A stretch of 64,000 nt of DNA from Rhynchosporium graminicola (Eukaryota; Ascomycota; Leotiomycetes; Helotiales; Ploettnerulaceae): positions 66,826 through 130,825 of the forward strand of contig FJUW01000007.1 of assembly GCA_900074885.1 (NCBI GenBank), read 5' to 3'. Position numbers and translations under genes: made by a program. Below are positions 11,313-22,337 of the stretch, piece after piece. Within the stretch, counting starts at the first letter, position 1. Each line of letters opens with the position of its first letter. A model generated the notes under the pieces. That model made no database searches and had not been told where the DNA came from. It worked only from the letters and a program-made list of their open reading frames with translations.

Positions 11313-13104
11313 ATGCAGCGCTCACCTCTTGCACTCCTCTACCTCCTCTTCGGCCTCTTGGCTTGCACAGTACCATTTGCTGCTGCCTTCGCAGTTCCAT
11401 GGACCACCGGCGACCAATTCCCTACACTTCGTCAACATGCCTCAGAGCCTCAATCGCATAATTCGCATAGTACATTCCCATTCCCGAAACTGACGTGGCT
11501 TCGAGATACCGCGATACAAAAACTATTCGGCGTGCCTCAAGAAGTCCAGACCGGCAATGAGAAAGTAGTCTCGCGACCAACCAACACTCAACTTCCAGCT
11601 ACAATTTTGGCGAAATATGGAGGGGATGTAGTTTTAAGATTCAATTTGAGTTCTGCTACTGAGGAGATGGCTTTGGCTAAGGCGGCGGATACTTTATTCC
11701 TGGATGTCTGGGAGTTCACGAATAATTGGGCGGACATTCGATTGAGAGAAGATGATGTACGTTTATGGACAAGCGATTGGAGTTAAATGTTGATGATTAC
11801 AGGTCCCGTCTCTTCTAGGACTTCTCCCCAAATCACTACAAGCCGCATACTCGAACTTGATGCCCGATCTAGCCAAAAGCATCTACCAATCCTATCCATC
11901 TCTGGCTTTCCAAGAACAGCAACCTATTCGTTCGGATCGTTCTTTTACACCATTTCTCAAGGCGTCAGGAGGAGCAGATAATATCTTCTTCCAGGATTAC
12001 CAACCATTCTCGGTTCTTGTCCCATGGATGCGACTCATGGCCTCAATGTTCACAACCCACGTTCGTATGATCAGCATCGGAACATCTTATGAAGGTCGAG
12101 ATATTCCAGCCCTTCGAGTCGGCGTCTCACCAACTCTGCAACAAGAAAGCAAAGCTCCGAGAAAGACAATCATCGTCTCTGGTGGTTTCCACGCGCGCGA
12201 ATGGATCTCCGTGAGCACTGTTACATACATTGCTTGGTCCTTAATCACATCATACGGGAAAAATCCCGGAATCACCAAATTACTGCAGGAATTTGATTTC
12301 GTATTCATTCCTACCACCAACCCGGATGGCTACGTCTACACCTGGGAAACCGACCGCTTATGGCGCAAGAACCGTCAACAAACCAACTTGCGCTTCTGTC
12401 GAGGACTGGATCTAGACCGTTCATTCGGCTTCGAGTGGGACGGAACGACTTTCCAGAGCAATCCTTGCTCAGAGAGTTATCCAGGCGACGAACCCTTCCA
12501 GGCTGTTGAAAGTCATAGGTTTGCTGAGTGGGCTAAGAACGAGACGGAACACAACGAAGTTAAGTTTGTCGGATTCCTCGACATGCATTCGTACTCCCAA
12601 CAAGTCTTGTATCCTTATTCATACTCTTGTACAGCTGATCCGCCAAGTCTTGAAAATCTCGAGGAGTTGGGAATGGGCATTGCCAAGGCGATCAGGATAT
12701 CGAGTGGTGAGCAATACAGTGTTGCATCTGCTTGCGAAGGAGCCGTGTCTCCGAGGATTAAAGGCTCGAAGGTCTCTCGTATGGAAACAGGAGGTGGTTC
12801 GGCTATTGATTGGTTCTACCACGAGATGGGCGTGAGATACAGTTACCAGATTAAGCTTCGTGATACCGGAAGCTATGGCTTTTTGCTGCCTAAGGATAAC
12901 ATCGTACCAACGGGTGAGGAGGCCTTTAATGCCGTGAAGTACTTCGGGGATTTCTTGCTCGGTAACAAGGGCATTGAGACTACACTATTTCCAGAGTCCT
13001 CTGAAATTGTGGAGCATGCAGATTCGGGAATTTTCAATGAGCTAATCGAGGTGGAGAATGATGTTGAAGAGTATAATTGGGAGCTTAGACGAAGGAAGAG
13101 ATGA
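11313..13104 (+). CDS. ECM14: Inactive M14 metallocarboxypeptidase-like protein Ecm14
   Basis: Secreted/vacuolar member of the carboxypeptidase A family thought to lack peptidase activity and to affect cell-wall assembly. Exons 11313-11756 and 11803-13104 (581 aa); the intron has a GTACGT donor and a TTACAG acceptor. There is a signal peptide ([20 protein letters not shown]), a propeptide with LFLDVWEFT, and the M14 fold. Zinc ligands are kept: GGFHAREW (His, Glu) and [10 protein letters not shown] (His). The general-base Glu expected in the YTFELRDTG-type motif is replaced by Lys: [16 protein letters not shown]. This substitution is the hallmark of Ecm14. The acidic C-terminal tail follows the fold. 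Function is inferred from family. Confidence 0.93.
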
Positions 13105-13743
13105 GGGGTGTATTTTTGTAGGTATCACTGGCGTTGGAAGGGAATCGGATCGTTTGGAATTTTGCTAGGAGAGATATCAGGCGCTAGGGTCGGAAAATCA
13201 TGATCTTACCCATTCGATGGTCGAAAGTAAATTAGCACAGAATAAATAAACATTTTAATGAGAATCATTTTCGCGATCTCAAGCAGCTGAATTGTGATGT
13301 CAACAAGCAGTTGGATTCCAAGCGAGAATTTGCCCAGCAATGAACAGTCGTCCGTGCGTGAAAGGTGGGGGAAGACGGAATGAGAGGATCTCGACTTCAT
13401 CACTTCATCACTTCATCCAAAGTATGAAATTCAACTAATTATCGGAGACAGCCTTATCAAACCTTAAAGCCAGGTCCTGATATTCAACGCCAGTTGGTTC
13501 TCCCAAGCTTAAAGATCGAAAATAGTTTCACAAACACTACCGATATGTCAGAATCACCTATGCATTCATAACATTTATCTGCCAGGGCTTACGATCTCGA
13601 GTTTTGGGCTAATCTTACACTCGGAGTATCGTCAGTCATTGGATCAAGCACTCTGGCCAGCGACCCTTAAGCTGGAGGTCTACATATTCGGATTGAGGCT
13701 GGAATTCAACTCGCGCCGTCGACCTCGACCTGCATCTCTCAAA
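13105..13743. promoter_or_regulatory. Intergenic, ureidoglycolate lyase promoter, 639 bases
   Basis: Between two plus-strand genes. It contains CTTATC (GATAAG on the other strand) at 13453-13458 and an AGATAA on the minus strand at 13575-13580. These match the HGATAR site of fungal nitrogen GATA factors such as AreA/Nit-2; a regulatory role is inferred. A short direct repeat of CACTTCATC lies near 13395-13420. Confidence 0.45.
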
Positions 13744-14499
13744 ATGCCGCTCGCAATTCCTGGGCCCTCTCAGAACATCTACCTCCAACCTTCACCACTC
13801 ACGCAAACCACCTTCTCAAAATTTGGGACAGTGATCGCAAACCTAGCGCCTTTACTCAATCCCTCTTCAAGCCTCACATCGAAGGACATCCCACCCAATG
13901 CTGTCGTCGCAAATCAAGGCAGCGCACTCAAGTTCCTGGATGTCAGTCTCATGGCAGATCTTTACGCACAAGCGCCTTCCGAGATGCCTTCTAAGGCGGT
14001 TATAAATTTGTTCGTTTGCGCTCCTCGGACACTTACTCCTAGTTCGAAGGCCGGAGAAGAGGTATTTCCGGTTGAGATATTAGAACGCCATCCCTACACA
14101 TCACAGACTTTCATACCCTTGGGTGTTTCACCAGATGAAGCTAAAGACGTCAAGTATCTCGTTATTGTAGCGCCTTCGCTACCTCCTTCATCACTTGACG
14201 AGGGGTTCTCGGTGCCGGAAATTGGGACTGGGCGAGAGGGGGAGAGGAACAGGCTGCCAGGGAGGGGGTTACCTGATCTCAAGAATCTAAAAGCATTCGT
14301 GGCGCATGGTGGGATGGCTGTCACGTATGGGGCAGGAACATGGCATGCGCCTATGGTAGTACTGGGACGAAAACCAATTGATTTCGTGGTCGTGCAGAGC
14401 GTGAATGGAGTCGGAGAGGAGGATTGTCAAGAGGTGGTTTTTGGAGGAAAGATCGGAGTTACAGTAGAGATGGGGAAGAAAATAAGTTCAAAACTTTAA
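13744..14499 (+). CDS. DAL3: Ureidoglycolate lyase
   Basis: Cleaves ureidoglycolate to glyoxylate and urea, the last step of allantoin breakdown to urea. Single exon, 251 aa. Family features include the N-terminal LTQTTFSKFGTVI, the central FVCAPRTL and ILERHPYTSQTFIPLG, then YLVIVAPS, FVAHGGMAVTYGAGTWHAPM, and FVVVQSVNG near the end; these form the bicupin-like core of the AllA/Dal3 family. An in-frame TTG lies upstream, but 13744 is the first ATG and puts the family start at the right place. Fungal members often have the loop rich in Gly/Arg/Glu seen after VPEIGTG. Allantoinase, an earlier enzyme of the same pathway, lies at 50.6 kb in this window. Confidence 0.9.
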   Translation: MPLAIPGPSQNIYLQPSPLTQTTFSKFGTVIANLAPLLNPSSSLTSKDIPPNAVVANQGSALKFLDVSLMADLYAQAPSEMPSKAVINLFVCAPRTLTPSSKAGEEVFPVEILERHPYTSQTFIPLGVSPDEAKDVKYLVIVAPSLPPSSLDEGFSVPEIGTGREGERNRLPGRGLPDLKNLKAFVAHGGMAVTYGAGTWHAPMVVLGRKPIDFVVVQSVNGVGEEDCQEVVFGGKIGVTVEMGKKISSKL

Positions 14500-15859
14500 G
14501 AAGGAGATTTTGCGGTTTGTGCTTGTCATTTTAGAAGGGTGTATTTTGCTAGATTACAGATCAGTAGTTATCATGTCAATAAATGAGGGGAATAAGTTTC
14601 CGCAATGCAAGAGATGTGGCATTAGGCTCGAGGACCTTTGTATTGGCTGCCAGGGAACAAGTTGCCGAACTTGTATAACATACATCTTATTAGATAGAAC
14701 GAAGACAAACGCAAGGTCAAGATATAATCAAACGCATGCATTGAACCATCATCACTAAGATCGAAGTAAGATACATCAAGCGATTAGACCGAATACAGAA
14801 TCCCATCACACTTTCTTAATATATCCACTCACACCATTTCTCGGGGTATCAACAACAATAGTTCCTCACCGGACAAATCCCCTCTCCTCGATCCCCTCCT
14901 CCATTCCCCTCCAGCATTGAAAAGCCCTGGATCAAACTCTCGGAACCCATCAGCTGAAGTACCTCACACAACATTACTTATACCTACGCTCGTCCCGCCT
15001 GCCCTGCCCCTGTCATGTCACATCACACAAGCGATTCACCGAAACGAAAGCGAGGCGAGACGCGCTAAGGGAAAAGCCTTTCTCGCGCTCGCGACAGCCT
15101 TCTAGCTGGGTAAATCACCCTATAATTCTCTGGTTTTTCCCGGCAAGATAATTCACGACAACGAAGATGAGGGAGGAAGGGACGCACCGCAGCGCGTAGA
15201 GCTCGAAATGAGGGCGAAGGAGGTCTCGAGTGAGACTGAGACCGGGATCAGGATTGTGTGGGTGTGGGTGTGGGTGTGTGGGCACTTGATTTTTGATCTC
15301 GGGATTGTCATTCGTGGTGTTGTTGAATGTTACTTAGAATCGTGGCCGAGTGACTGCATAGCATGATAGCAGCGATATGACAAGTTGTCAGTCAAGCTAG
15401 TTTTGAAAATGAGTAGTGGCGGGATTGGGAAATGCGTTTCGACTATTCCCAAGTTACAATTTGCTTCTCAAGTCAGTTCAAGTCAGTCGAGTCACATTCA
15501 AGTCAAACCGAATAATTCAAACATGTTCATTTGATTTCTTTTCGTTCTTCTTCAAATCCCTAGCCCCGAAAAGAACTATCCAAATCCGGATGTCCTCCTA
15601 TCTATAAAAGAAGCGAAGTATAAACAGGTATCTCTCATATCAAAGAATGTTGTTGAAGCCTAAACTCCAGGATATCTTCCCCCAAGCCTGCCTTTTCTAT
15701 GTCCATTTCCCAAGCCCTCCTGTCGAGTGGCGAAGCCAAGCCGTCATAAATCATTGAACATCGCAGCACGCAAGCGGCGCAGACGTAGATCCCAAAATCC
15801 CCAACTCCGGACGTCGTCTTTCCAAAGGAGTCGAAAAGAAGAAGACGGTCTTGAGTGAT
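14500..15859. other. Intergenic between convergent genes, 1.36 kb
   Basis: Between the lyase (plus) and the DNase1-like gene (minus). Holds a 61-codon plus-strand frame at 14573-14758 with four CxxC pairs (see findings) and a (TGTGGG)3 run at 15257-15274. Otherwise I see nothing that I can assign. Confidence 0.5.
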
Positions 15860-16390
15860 TTAGTTTGTGACGAGGTTACGGCTCATCTTGGAAATGAGAC
15901 TACGCTTGCGCTCATTGGAAACGGTGCCGAGGAGGCAGACGAGATCACCTCCATCAGTGGAGAGAGTAGCGATGTCATCCCACTTGTTGTAAGCGTTTGA
16001 GCAAGGGAAGGTTTGGCAGCCCGAGACAGGTTCGTTGCTGTGAAGAGGGAAGATCTCCTTGACTCCGTTGACGTCGTTGGGGTTGACAATGGCAGAGACA
16101 TCATAGTAAGTGGCGCCCAGGAAACCGTCGAAGCGGACCTCGCCGAGCATACCTGGGATGTTCTCCTCCCCGTCGGAGACGGAGTACCAGTTACCGATCC
16201 AGCCTGTTGGGAAAGTCTGGTTGGCGGTCTCGGAGCCCTTGATGACGAGCTCTGGAAGGCTCTCGAGACCGGCGCTGGGAGTGAAGATGATGGTACGCTG
16301 GGTGGAGTCTTGGTTGACGAAGTGCACTGAGCCGGCAGAGGCGATGGTTGCGAGCGCGGTGGCTGCGAAGATGGTGGAGAAGAATTGCAT
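15860..16390 (-). CDS. Secreted DNase1-like family protein
   Basis: Single exon, 176 aa. A signal peptide (MQFFSTIFAATALATIASA) leads into GSVHFVNQDSTQRTIIFTP, then FPTGWIGNWYSVSDG, GMLGEVRFDGF, YYDVSAIVNPND and GCQTFPCSNAYNKWDD. This matches an ascomycete family of small secreted proteins often labelled DNase1 protein; I know of no strong evidence for nuclease activity, and the label should be read as a name only. It may be a cell-wall or extracellular protein. The start at 16390 is chosen because it begins the signal peptide; an upstream in-frame extension to 16438 lacks one. It faces the lyase tail to tail and has a long promoter region upstream. Confidence 0.82.
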   Translation of the reverse strand: MQFFSTIFAATALATIASAGSVHFVNQDSTQRTIIFTPSAGLESLPELVIKGSETANQTFPTGWIGNWYSVSDGEENIPGMLGEVRFDGFLGATYYDVSAIVNPNDVNGVKEIFPLHSNEPVSGCQTFPCSNAYNKWDDIATLSTDGGDLVCLLGTVSNERKRSLISKMSRNLVTN

Positions 16391-19300
16391 CTTGAAGGAT
16401 TGTGGTAGTGATAGATACTTTGGAGAGTGTTCTGTCAAGTTGGTCGATTATACTGAGCTACTTTTGAGCAAGAGTAATGGATCGATGATTGTGAGAGCCG
16501 TTGAGACTGGAGGTTGGTTTGAAGACGGGCGTTTTGGTTGTCGTCGAGACAAGGTTGGTAAGAGATTGTAGGTGATAGTGTATGATCACAGATCTGGGGG
16601 AATTTCAAAGAATGAATGAAGAGCGTCCGTTACCGTAAACAGTCAAAAGAGCCAAAAGGATTGTGGTTGGAAGGAAAAGAAAGCAGGATGAGGTTGGGGG
16701 GGCTCAACGGCCATCATATAAGGGGACGAAATTGTCATCCACATCCTCAAGTTCCCTTGCCATCAAAAGCAAGTTGTTGTGCCCGGCTCGCGGTTGTGGG
16801 AAACTAAACACTGGTGGGGAGGACCGGTGAATGCTTGCCCTGCGCCGGCGTCAAGATTTGCGGCATCTAGAACGTTTGGCTCCATAGAACGGCTCTTCCA
16901 CCACTTGTGGTTGGGCCCGCAGCTGGGCATCACGTAGTTGCCGCATGGGACTACTTGGGTAGTTGTGGGTATGGTTCTTACGTTGAGGTTTCTTTTGGCG
17001 CTGAAGATGCAAGGGAGGATGGAGTGGGAAGTGGCGCGAGAGTGGTAATGCGGATGAAGGAAGGCGGAAACTCAAGACTAAGCGCTATGCTTCATGAGGT
17101 ACAGTTACTGCATTAGGATGACATGAGGAAGAAGTGGACTGGATAGGATAGGATGACAGCAGGCTTACTTATCAGCTGGCAGGGAAGAGTGGGAAGAGTG
17201 CAGGAAGAGACTTCCAATTACATAGTCGAGTAGAGGTACTTGGTATTTTTCTTCCAAAGAGAGTTTTCACCGCATGTCCCACTGTTGCGCTCAATAGTTG
17301 ATTGGTCTGACCAAACTTTTTTGTACCATGGTTGCCATGTTTCTTGAAAGGCCGCCTTCGAATCAACGGATATCCACTTCTGCACGGTCAACAGACTTTC
17401 TCATCCGGTTCCTGTCCCGAAGCCTCCCTCCCTCCCGTGTGCCTGGACTGAGGTTTAGAGTTTACATCATCACATGTTTTCACTGACTGGTCCTTTGTGC
17501 TCCGTAGAGTAGTTCGTGCCATGGTGGTGGTGTGGGTGGAGATCAGATGAGCCTAGAGCCAATGATCAACGGACGGGAGATTCTCATACTTACTTCGTAG
17601 GAAGTAGAAGCTGACTCGGTCGAAGATCCTGATGACATGACATAGAACAAACCGACGTGGTGCATGAGAAGTGTTTTCTCTTGCATCAACTATGATTCCT
17701 CGCGTTCCGAGAAGTGGAATGAAGCCTCCCTGCTCGCCCGTACCGCTCTGTGTTGTCTCCTCGGCTAATGACAATAAAAGAGATAAAACGTCAACAACAC
17801 TCGTCCTTATCACCACATCAATGTCCTTCGAAAAGAGGCCCCTGCTTCTTGAAACCTCCAACGTTCGATATCCATTCCATCCGGGCCTCAGACGACACCC
17901 TTGAGTCTGACCTTGGAAAAATAAAATAAAAGGTGTGGATGCCGCCCTGCCAAGAAAGTCAACCAGGACACCAACCCCTGAGGACCCCGGGACCAAGACA
18001 CGTCAGTCAGTGCCTGTGCCTGATAATCCTCCGTTATCTACTCCCTGTAATCGTTATTATGCCCAGGCCGCGTCCCGCAGCTTATCGCATGGCATCACAG
18101 GTGTATCCCGCCGAGGTACAGCCAGCCATAGCCAGCCATAGCCAGCCCAGCCAGTCCTCTGAACCCCAGCCCGTTCGGTTTCCTCCGCCCCTAGAGAGAA
18201 ATCTTCCATCCCTGACAGTTTTCTACCTACAGTACTGTAGTTTCCCAGTTTACACGGTTAGTGTTTTATGCAGTTGCTCGAAACCTACCTCAACATAAAG
18301 ATAAGCAAGCAAGCACAAACACCCAATTGGGTGGGCAGTGGGTAAAAGCAGTTAGTTACACAAAACAGCGCGCGCGATTGGTAGATACCTAAGTTGGACT
18401 CTGAATTGCAAGACTCCGGATTATGCAATAGTCCAAACTCGGCATAAAAATATCTGCACTTAGTGCGTGTTATTCCGTATGCCCCATCCTATCCCGGCCT
18501 CTGTATCGTAGTGTCCAGTCCAGCCCAGTCCAGTCCCAGTTACTAGAACATGTGGGTTCGGATTGAAATGATGAAGCCGATCAGAATTTGACTTTCTGAT
18601 GAGAACTTGCTTTCGGCCGCGGCTCGTTCCTCAGGACCCGAGTAACGGCATAGCTGAACGTGAAGACTTTGCTTGCCGTGGAGGCCTCGCTTTTCGGTGT
18701 TCTTGGATTTACTTGTAGGACCAAGATTCTGTAGGTTTACGAAAGAGAAAGAGAATCTGAATCCCCGATAGAATAGAGAGACGCAGCAGAACTACATATC
18801 AACACCTTATTTCCTGGACATGGGTGGCCAAAGACTCGGTCGATGTAAACATTACATCAGTACCAAGATATCCATTCGATAAACTTCCCCATCAAGGATA
18901 TTTCGACAGAGACTTTTGAGGGATTTTTGAATCATCATCAAGAGTCATGTCATTAGGGTACTTTCAAAGTCTTTCTGACGAGCATACAAACTCTCCCTCC
19001 CAATCGGTCGTTCTTCCAATCCATCCACTCGCATATGGGGGTCAAGATTCACGAAGTTGGTCGCTGTACCTAGAGAGTGAGAGTTCCCATGTACTAATCT
19101 TTGTTCGTACCGCTGCATCTGTCATTGTTCCATACACAGCCCTCTCGTTTGATGCTCCCTCTTCCTTGCTTGCGAGATGATTTTCACATGTCCTCCTTCG
19201 CTGCTCGCCTAAGTGGCAAGACTTGTTGTCAGTTTAGTGAGGTTCACCATCACGAATTCAAATTGTTGAAATATTGCAAAGGGTTATACGAGCATTAATG

Positions 19301-19575
19301 ATGTCTACTGAAACCGCGGGATAACTCTCGGATATATACACGCTGGAATCGTCTTATCGGGGACGATTTTGGCCAGCGTAGAGGAGACGCCCGTCTTGTA
19401 AGCAAAGGGCTCGAGTGAGGGATAGGAAGTATTGCCCACTTTTCTTTTCCAAGGCAAGTTGCCATTCATCACGGGGCTCAGCGAAGACTTGAGCAAAAAT
19501 GGACAATGGTCATGAGATCTGGATATGTACCTCCCTACGAATATGAATATATACAAAGAAACATCAGATCATCAC
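16391..19575. other. Gene-free stretch, 3.2 kb
   Basis: Between the starts of the DNase1-like gene and the 3' end of the MFS gene (both minus). The many short frames conflict with each other and none resembles a family. Contains short tandem repeats: GCCAGCCATA copies at 18121-18150 and a run of GTCCAGTCC/CAGCCCAGTCC words at 18513-18540. Could hold a long promoter or a non-coding RNA; nothing in the sequence decides. Confidence 0.5.
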
Positions 19576-21246
19576 TCATCTCCTATTACTCCCCTCTATG
19601 GGTCCCTCCTTCTCATTCTCCTCTTTCTTCGCCAGCTCAATGCACTCCTCCCTGCTCCCCTTCTCCGCCTGCCTCTCACCCTCATTTAACATCCAGCTCC
19701 ACGCAAGTCCACCCATCGAAATAACGAGCAAGTAACTCCACCACACAACGCCCACAACACCTCTCTCCATCCCCCATCCAAAAATGACACCTCCGAGCGC
19801 TGGCCCTAAGGCGCGACTCAAAGAGCTGAGCATATTACCCACACCATGCACAGCACCGAGTGCTAAGGGCGACGGAGCGGAATTTGTGAGTAGGATGACA
19901 CTGCTTGGAATCCCGAACGTCCTGGCCGTGACTTGGAGGAAGAGAATGAACGCTATGCCAACGAATTGTAAGATGTAGTGTGAGCTTGGAATTAGGCAGA
20001 GATATGGGGCGAGGATATAAGCGAAAGGGAACGTCGCTAATGCTACACGATAGCTGCGTAGGGTTCCTAGCCAGGCCTGCAAGGAAGGATAGATGCATAG
20101 TTGAATCAGTATCCCGAAGATACCGAACGCGGAGAGGAAAAGACCGATCGTTGGGGATGGGAGACCGAGACCGCCGTTGAATTTCAGGGCGGATGTTATG
20201 GGAAACTCGGAGGGTGGCGTGGAGAGGAAGACGGGGAAGACTTGCATGAACGCTGAGTTGTGAAGAGGGAGGAGGCCAAATGAGACGATCGTGACAGCGA
20301 CTTCTCGTGTCCAAATTGCGCGGGAAGTGATTAGGAGTTTGGGTCGAGGGGGAGAGATACTGGCGATTTCGACTGGAATCTCAATTTTGGGCAACGGTGA
20401 TCGCATATCCATGAGATCATTGTCGCTGTCTTCTTCTTTCACAGCAGAATATCCAGTTGATTCCTTCTTGAATATACTTCTCAATCCTCGTCTCATGGCT
20501 GCCCCAGCAATAACCCCATAATCCTTCCTATCCTCCAACCCTGGCATAGTCTCCTTCAGCCCAAACACCGCTAGGAACAAACTGCACATTAAAGCCAACC
20601 CATTACAAATCGTAGGCAGCGCAAACGGATATACCCTCATCCAAGCGACCCCCTTCGGATCATCCGCGAAATTGAATACTCCTTCCGGTCCGAAAAGAGT
20701 GGGAATGTTAACAATAGGGTCAGCCAGACATCCTCCCAAAGCCAATCCAATTACCACACCGGAATTAAATACCAGAGGTAGAAATAAGAATGCTCGGCTC
20801 TGATATTTCCTCTCTACAACAATCTCAGCTGTCATAGTTCGCATAATTCCAATATTCCCATTTCCTATTCCTGCCAACACTCGCCAACACATCACGGCCG
20901 GAATGGTGGTGGAGAACCCAAATCCGATATTCGATATGATCGATAGGACGAGACCAATTATAATCGTAGGTTTTCTGCCATAGTGATTCGCGAAACTGGC
21001 CCATGGTACAGAAGTCGCGAATTGGGAGAGAGCGAAGAGAGATACGAGGAGGCCGGCTTGTCTAGAAATCTGTGCTTGGCTTGTGTCGCCCGTTTGTAAT
21101 GATCGTATGAGGTAGTAGAGGTACGGGAGGAGACATGTATTAGAGAGAGGTTCGGAGAGTCGACAGAGAGCGAGGATGAAGAGTTGGGGTTTGTTCGGGA
21201 GGGACATCCATGTTACTGGAGGGCCTTTGGAGTTGGGAGGAGGCAT
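19576..21246 (-). CDS. Major facilitator superfamily transporter
   Basis: Single exon, 556 aa, multi-pass membrane transporter of the drug:H+ antiporter-like MFS type. The signature between the second and third membrane segments is SVPWASFANHYGRKPTIIIG, with the conserved GRKP. The next conserved stretch is CWRVLAGIGNGNIGIMRTM. About 12 hydrophobic segments are split into two halves by a charged loop around LRSIFKKESTGYSAVKEEDS. The second half has NGGLGLPSPTIGLFLSAFGIFG. The tail is Glu/Lys-rich and cytoplasmic. The family is close to plant zinc-induced-facilitator-like and fungal orphan MFS proteins; substrate is unknown. The start at 21246 is the first ATG that begins MPPPNSKGPP. Confidence 0.85.
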   Translation of the reverse strand: MPPPNSKGPPVTWMSLPNKPQLFILALCRLSEPLSNTCLLPYLYYLIRSLQTGDTSQAQISRQAGLLVSLFALSQFATSVPWASFANHYGRKPTIIIGLVLSIISNIGFGFSTTIPAVMCWRVLAGIGNGNIGIMRTMTAEIVVERKYQSRAFLFLPLVFNSGVVIGLALGGCLADPIVNIPTLFGPEGVFNFADDPKGVAWMRVYPFALPTICNGLALMCSLFLAVFGLKETMPGLEDRKDYGVIAGAAMRRGLRSIFKKESTGYSAVKEEDSDNDLMDMRSPLPKIEIPVEIASISPPRPKLLITSRAIWTREVAVTIVSFGLLPLHNSAFMQVFPVFLSTPPSEFPITSALKFNGGLGLPSPTIGLFLSAFGIFGILIQLCIYPSLQAWLGTLRSYRVALATFPFAYILAPYLCLIPSSHYILQFVGIAFILFLQVTARTFGIPSSVILLTNSAPSPLALGAVHGVGNMLSSLSRALGPALGGVIFGWGMERGVVGVVWWSYLLVISMGGLAWSWMLNEGERQAEKGSREECIELAKKEENEKEGPIEGSNRR

Positions 21247-22337
21247 CTTGAGTTTGAATATCTGAATTGCACTCCAGTGTCCCAACTGAAGTGGAGGAGT
21301 TACCCCTCAGTCGAAAAGAGAGGAGGTTGCCACAGAGGAAGGCGCGAAGTGGGAGGTCGTATTAGATAGATCTTCGCCAAGTATTCAGGGATAGAGTTGA
21401 GCAATAAGCATATCTATCACCTAGAAGAAGATATCAAGTTCATCATTATCGTGACTGGGAAAAACAGAACAGAAACCAATAATTCAAGAAGAGAAATGTA
21501 TATTCGTATTACTACAGGTCGTTGTTCTATCGCCCGTTCTGGTTGTGTTCTTGTACGCCAAGCGAATCAATAATAGATAAGTCCGAAATTGGTTTAGCGA
21601 GTTGTTATTGATTCTTAGAAGAGGTCTAGAAACGGGCAGACGGGTAGGACGATATATTGGGGCGACAATCCATGGGACGACCACACCAGAGTCGCAACTT
21701 TCGCAAGCTTTTGAATATGATATTGTCTGGTTTTGGTGGCTTATATCATGTCATGTATATGGGTGAGCCATTTATCCATCGATATCTGGTTTCCGGCCAG
21801 GGAGATCAGAATTGCCGACTCGACTTGATGAAGGAAATGTTGGACCCTTGAACAAGTGATACAAGTAAGACTGTGTAGAATTGATGGCTAGGAAGAAATA
21901 GGGATTGTCAGGTTGTGCTTGGATGTTCTTTAGGGAAACACCTCTCAATGGAGGTGTACGAATCCAGAGAAGGCGAGACAAAATAAAGTGTCGAGCATTT
22001 TTCTAGCATGCTATATAGAGATGATGCTTTCCATTAAATGCAAAAGGTCTTTCATATCATGATAGGAAAAAGTCCCCGAAAGCTCGAAGTTCACTTAGAT
22101 ATATTTGGACCCGCTTACATAAGATCCATCGGGGACACGAAGCTCCCGGAGCTCCATGTCGGGGGAGCTAATGCCAACAACATTCAGTCACTTGCACCTT
22201 TCTACTTTATCGTAACCTGATGGCAGAGAATCCAGTCAAGTTCCCACCCTCATCCTACCATTGAGCAAATCTCAGACTCTCAATTCACATAAACCCTGAA
22301 TACTTGAACTTGCGCTCCGACATCTCTCTCAATCATC
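21247..22337. promoter_or_regulatory. Divergent promoter region (MFS transporter / Env7 kinase), 1.1 kb
   Basis: The MFS gene (minus) and the kinase gene (plus) point away from each other. No conserved coding signal found in between; short frames are unrelated to any family I recognise. Confidence 0.5.

Noticed and set aside
15257..15274. (TGTGGG)3 as a telomere-like repeat
   Set aside because: Only three copies, not the fungal TTAGGG unit, and surrounded by ordinary genes on both sides.
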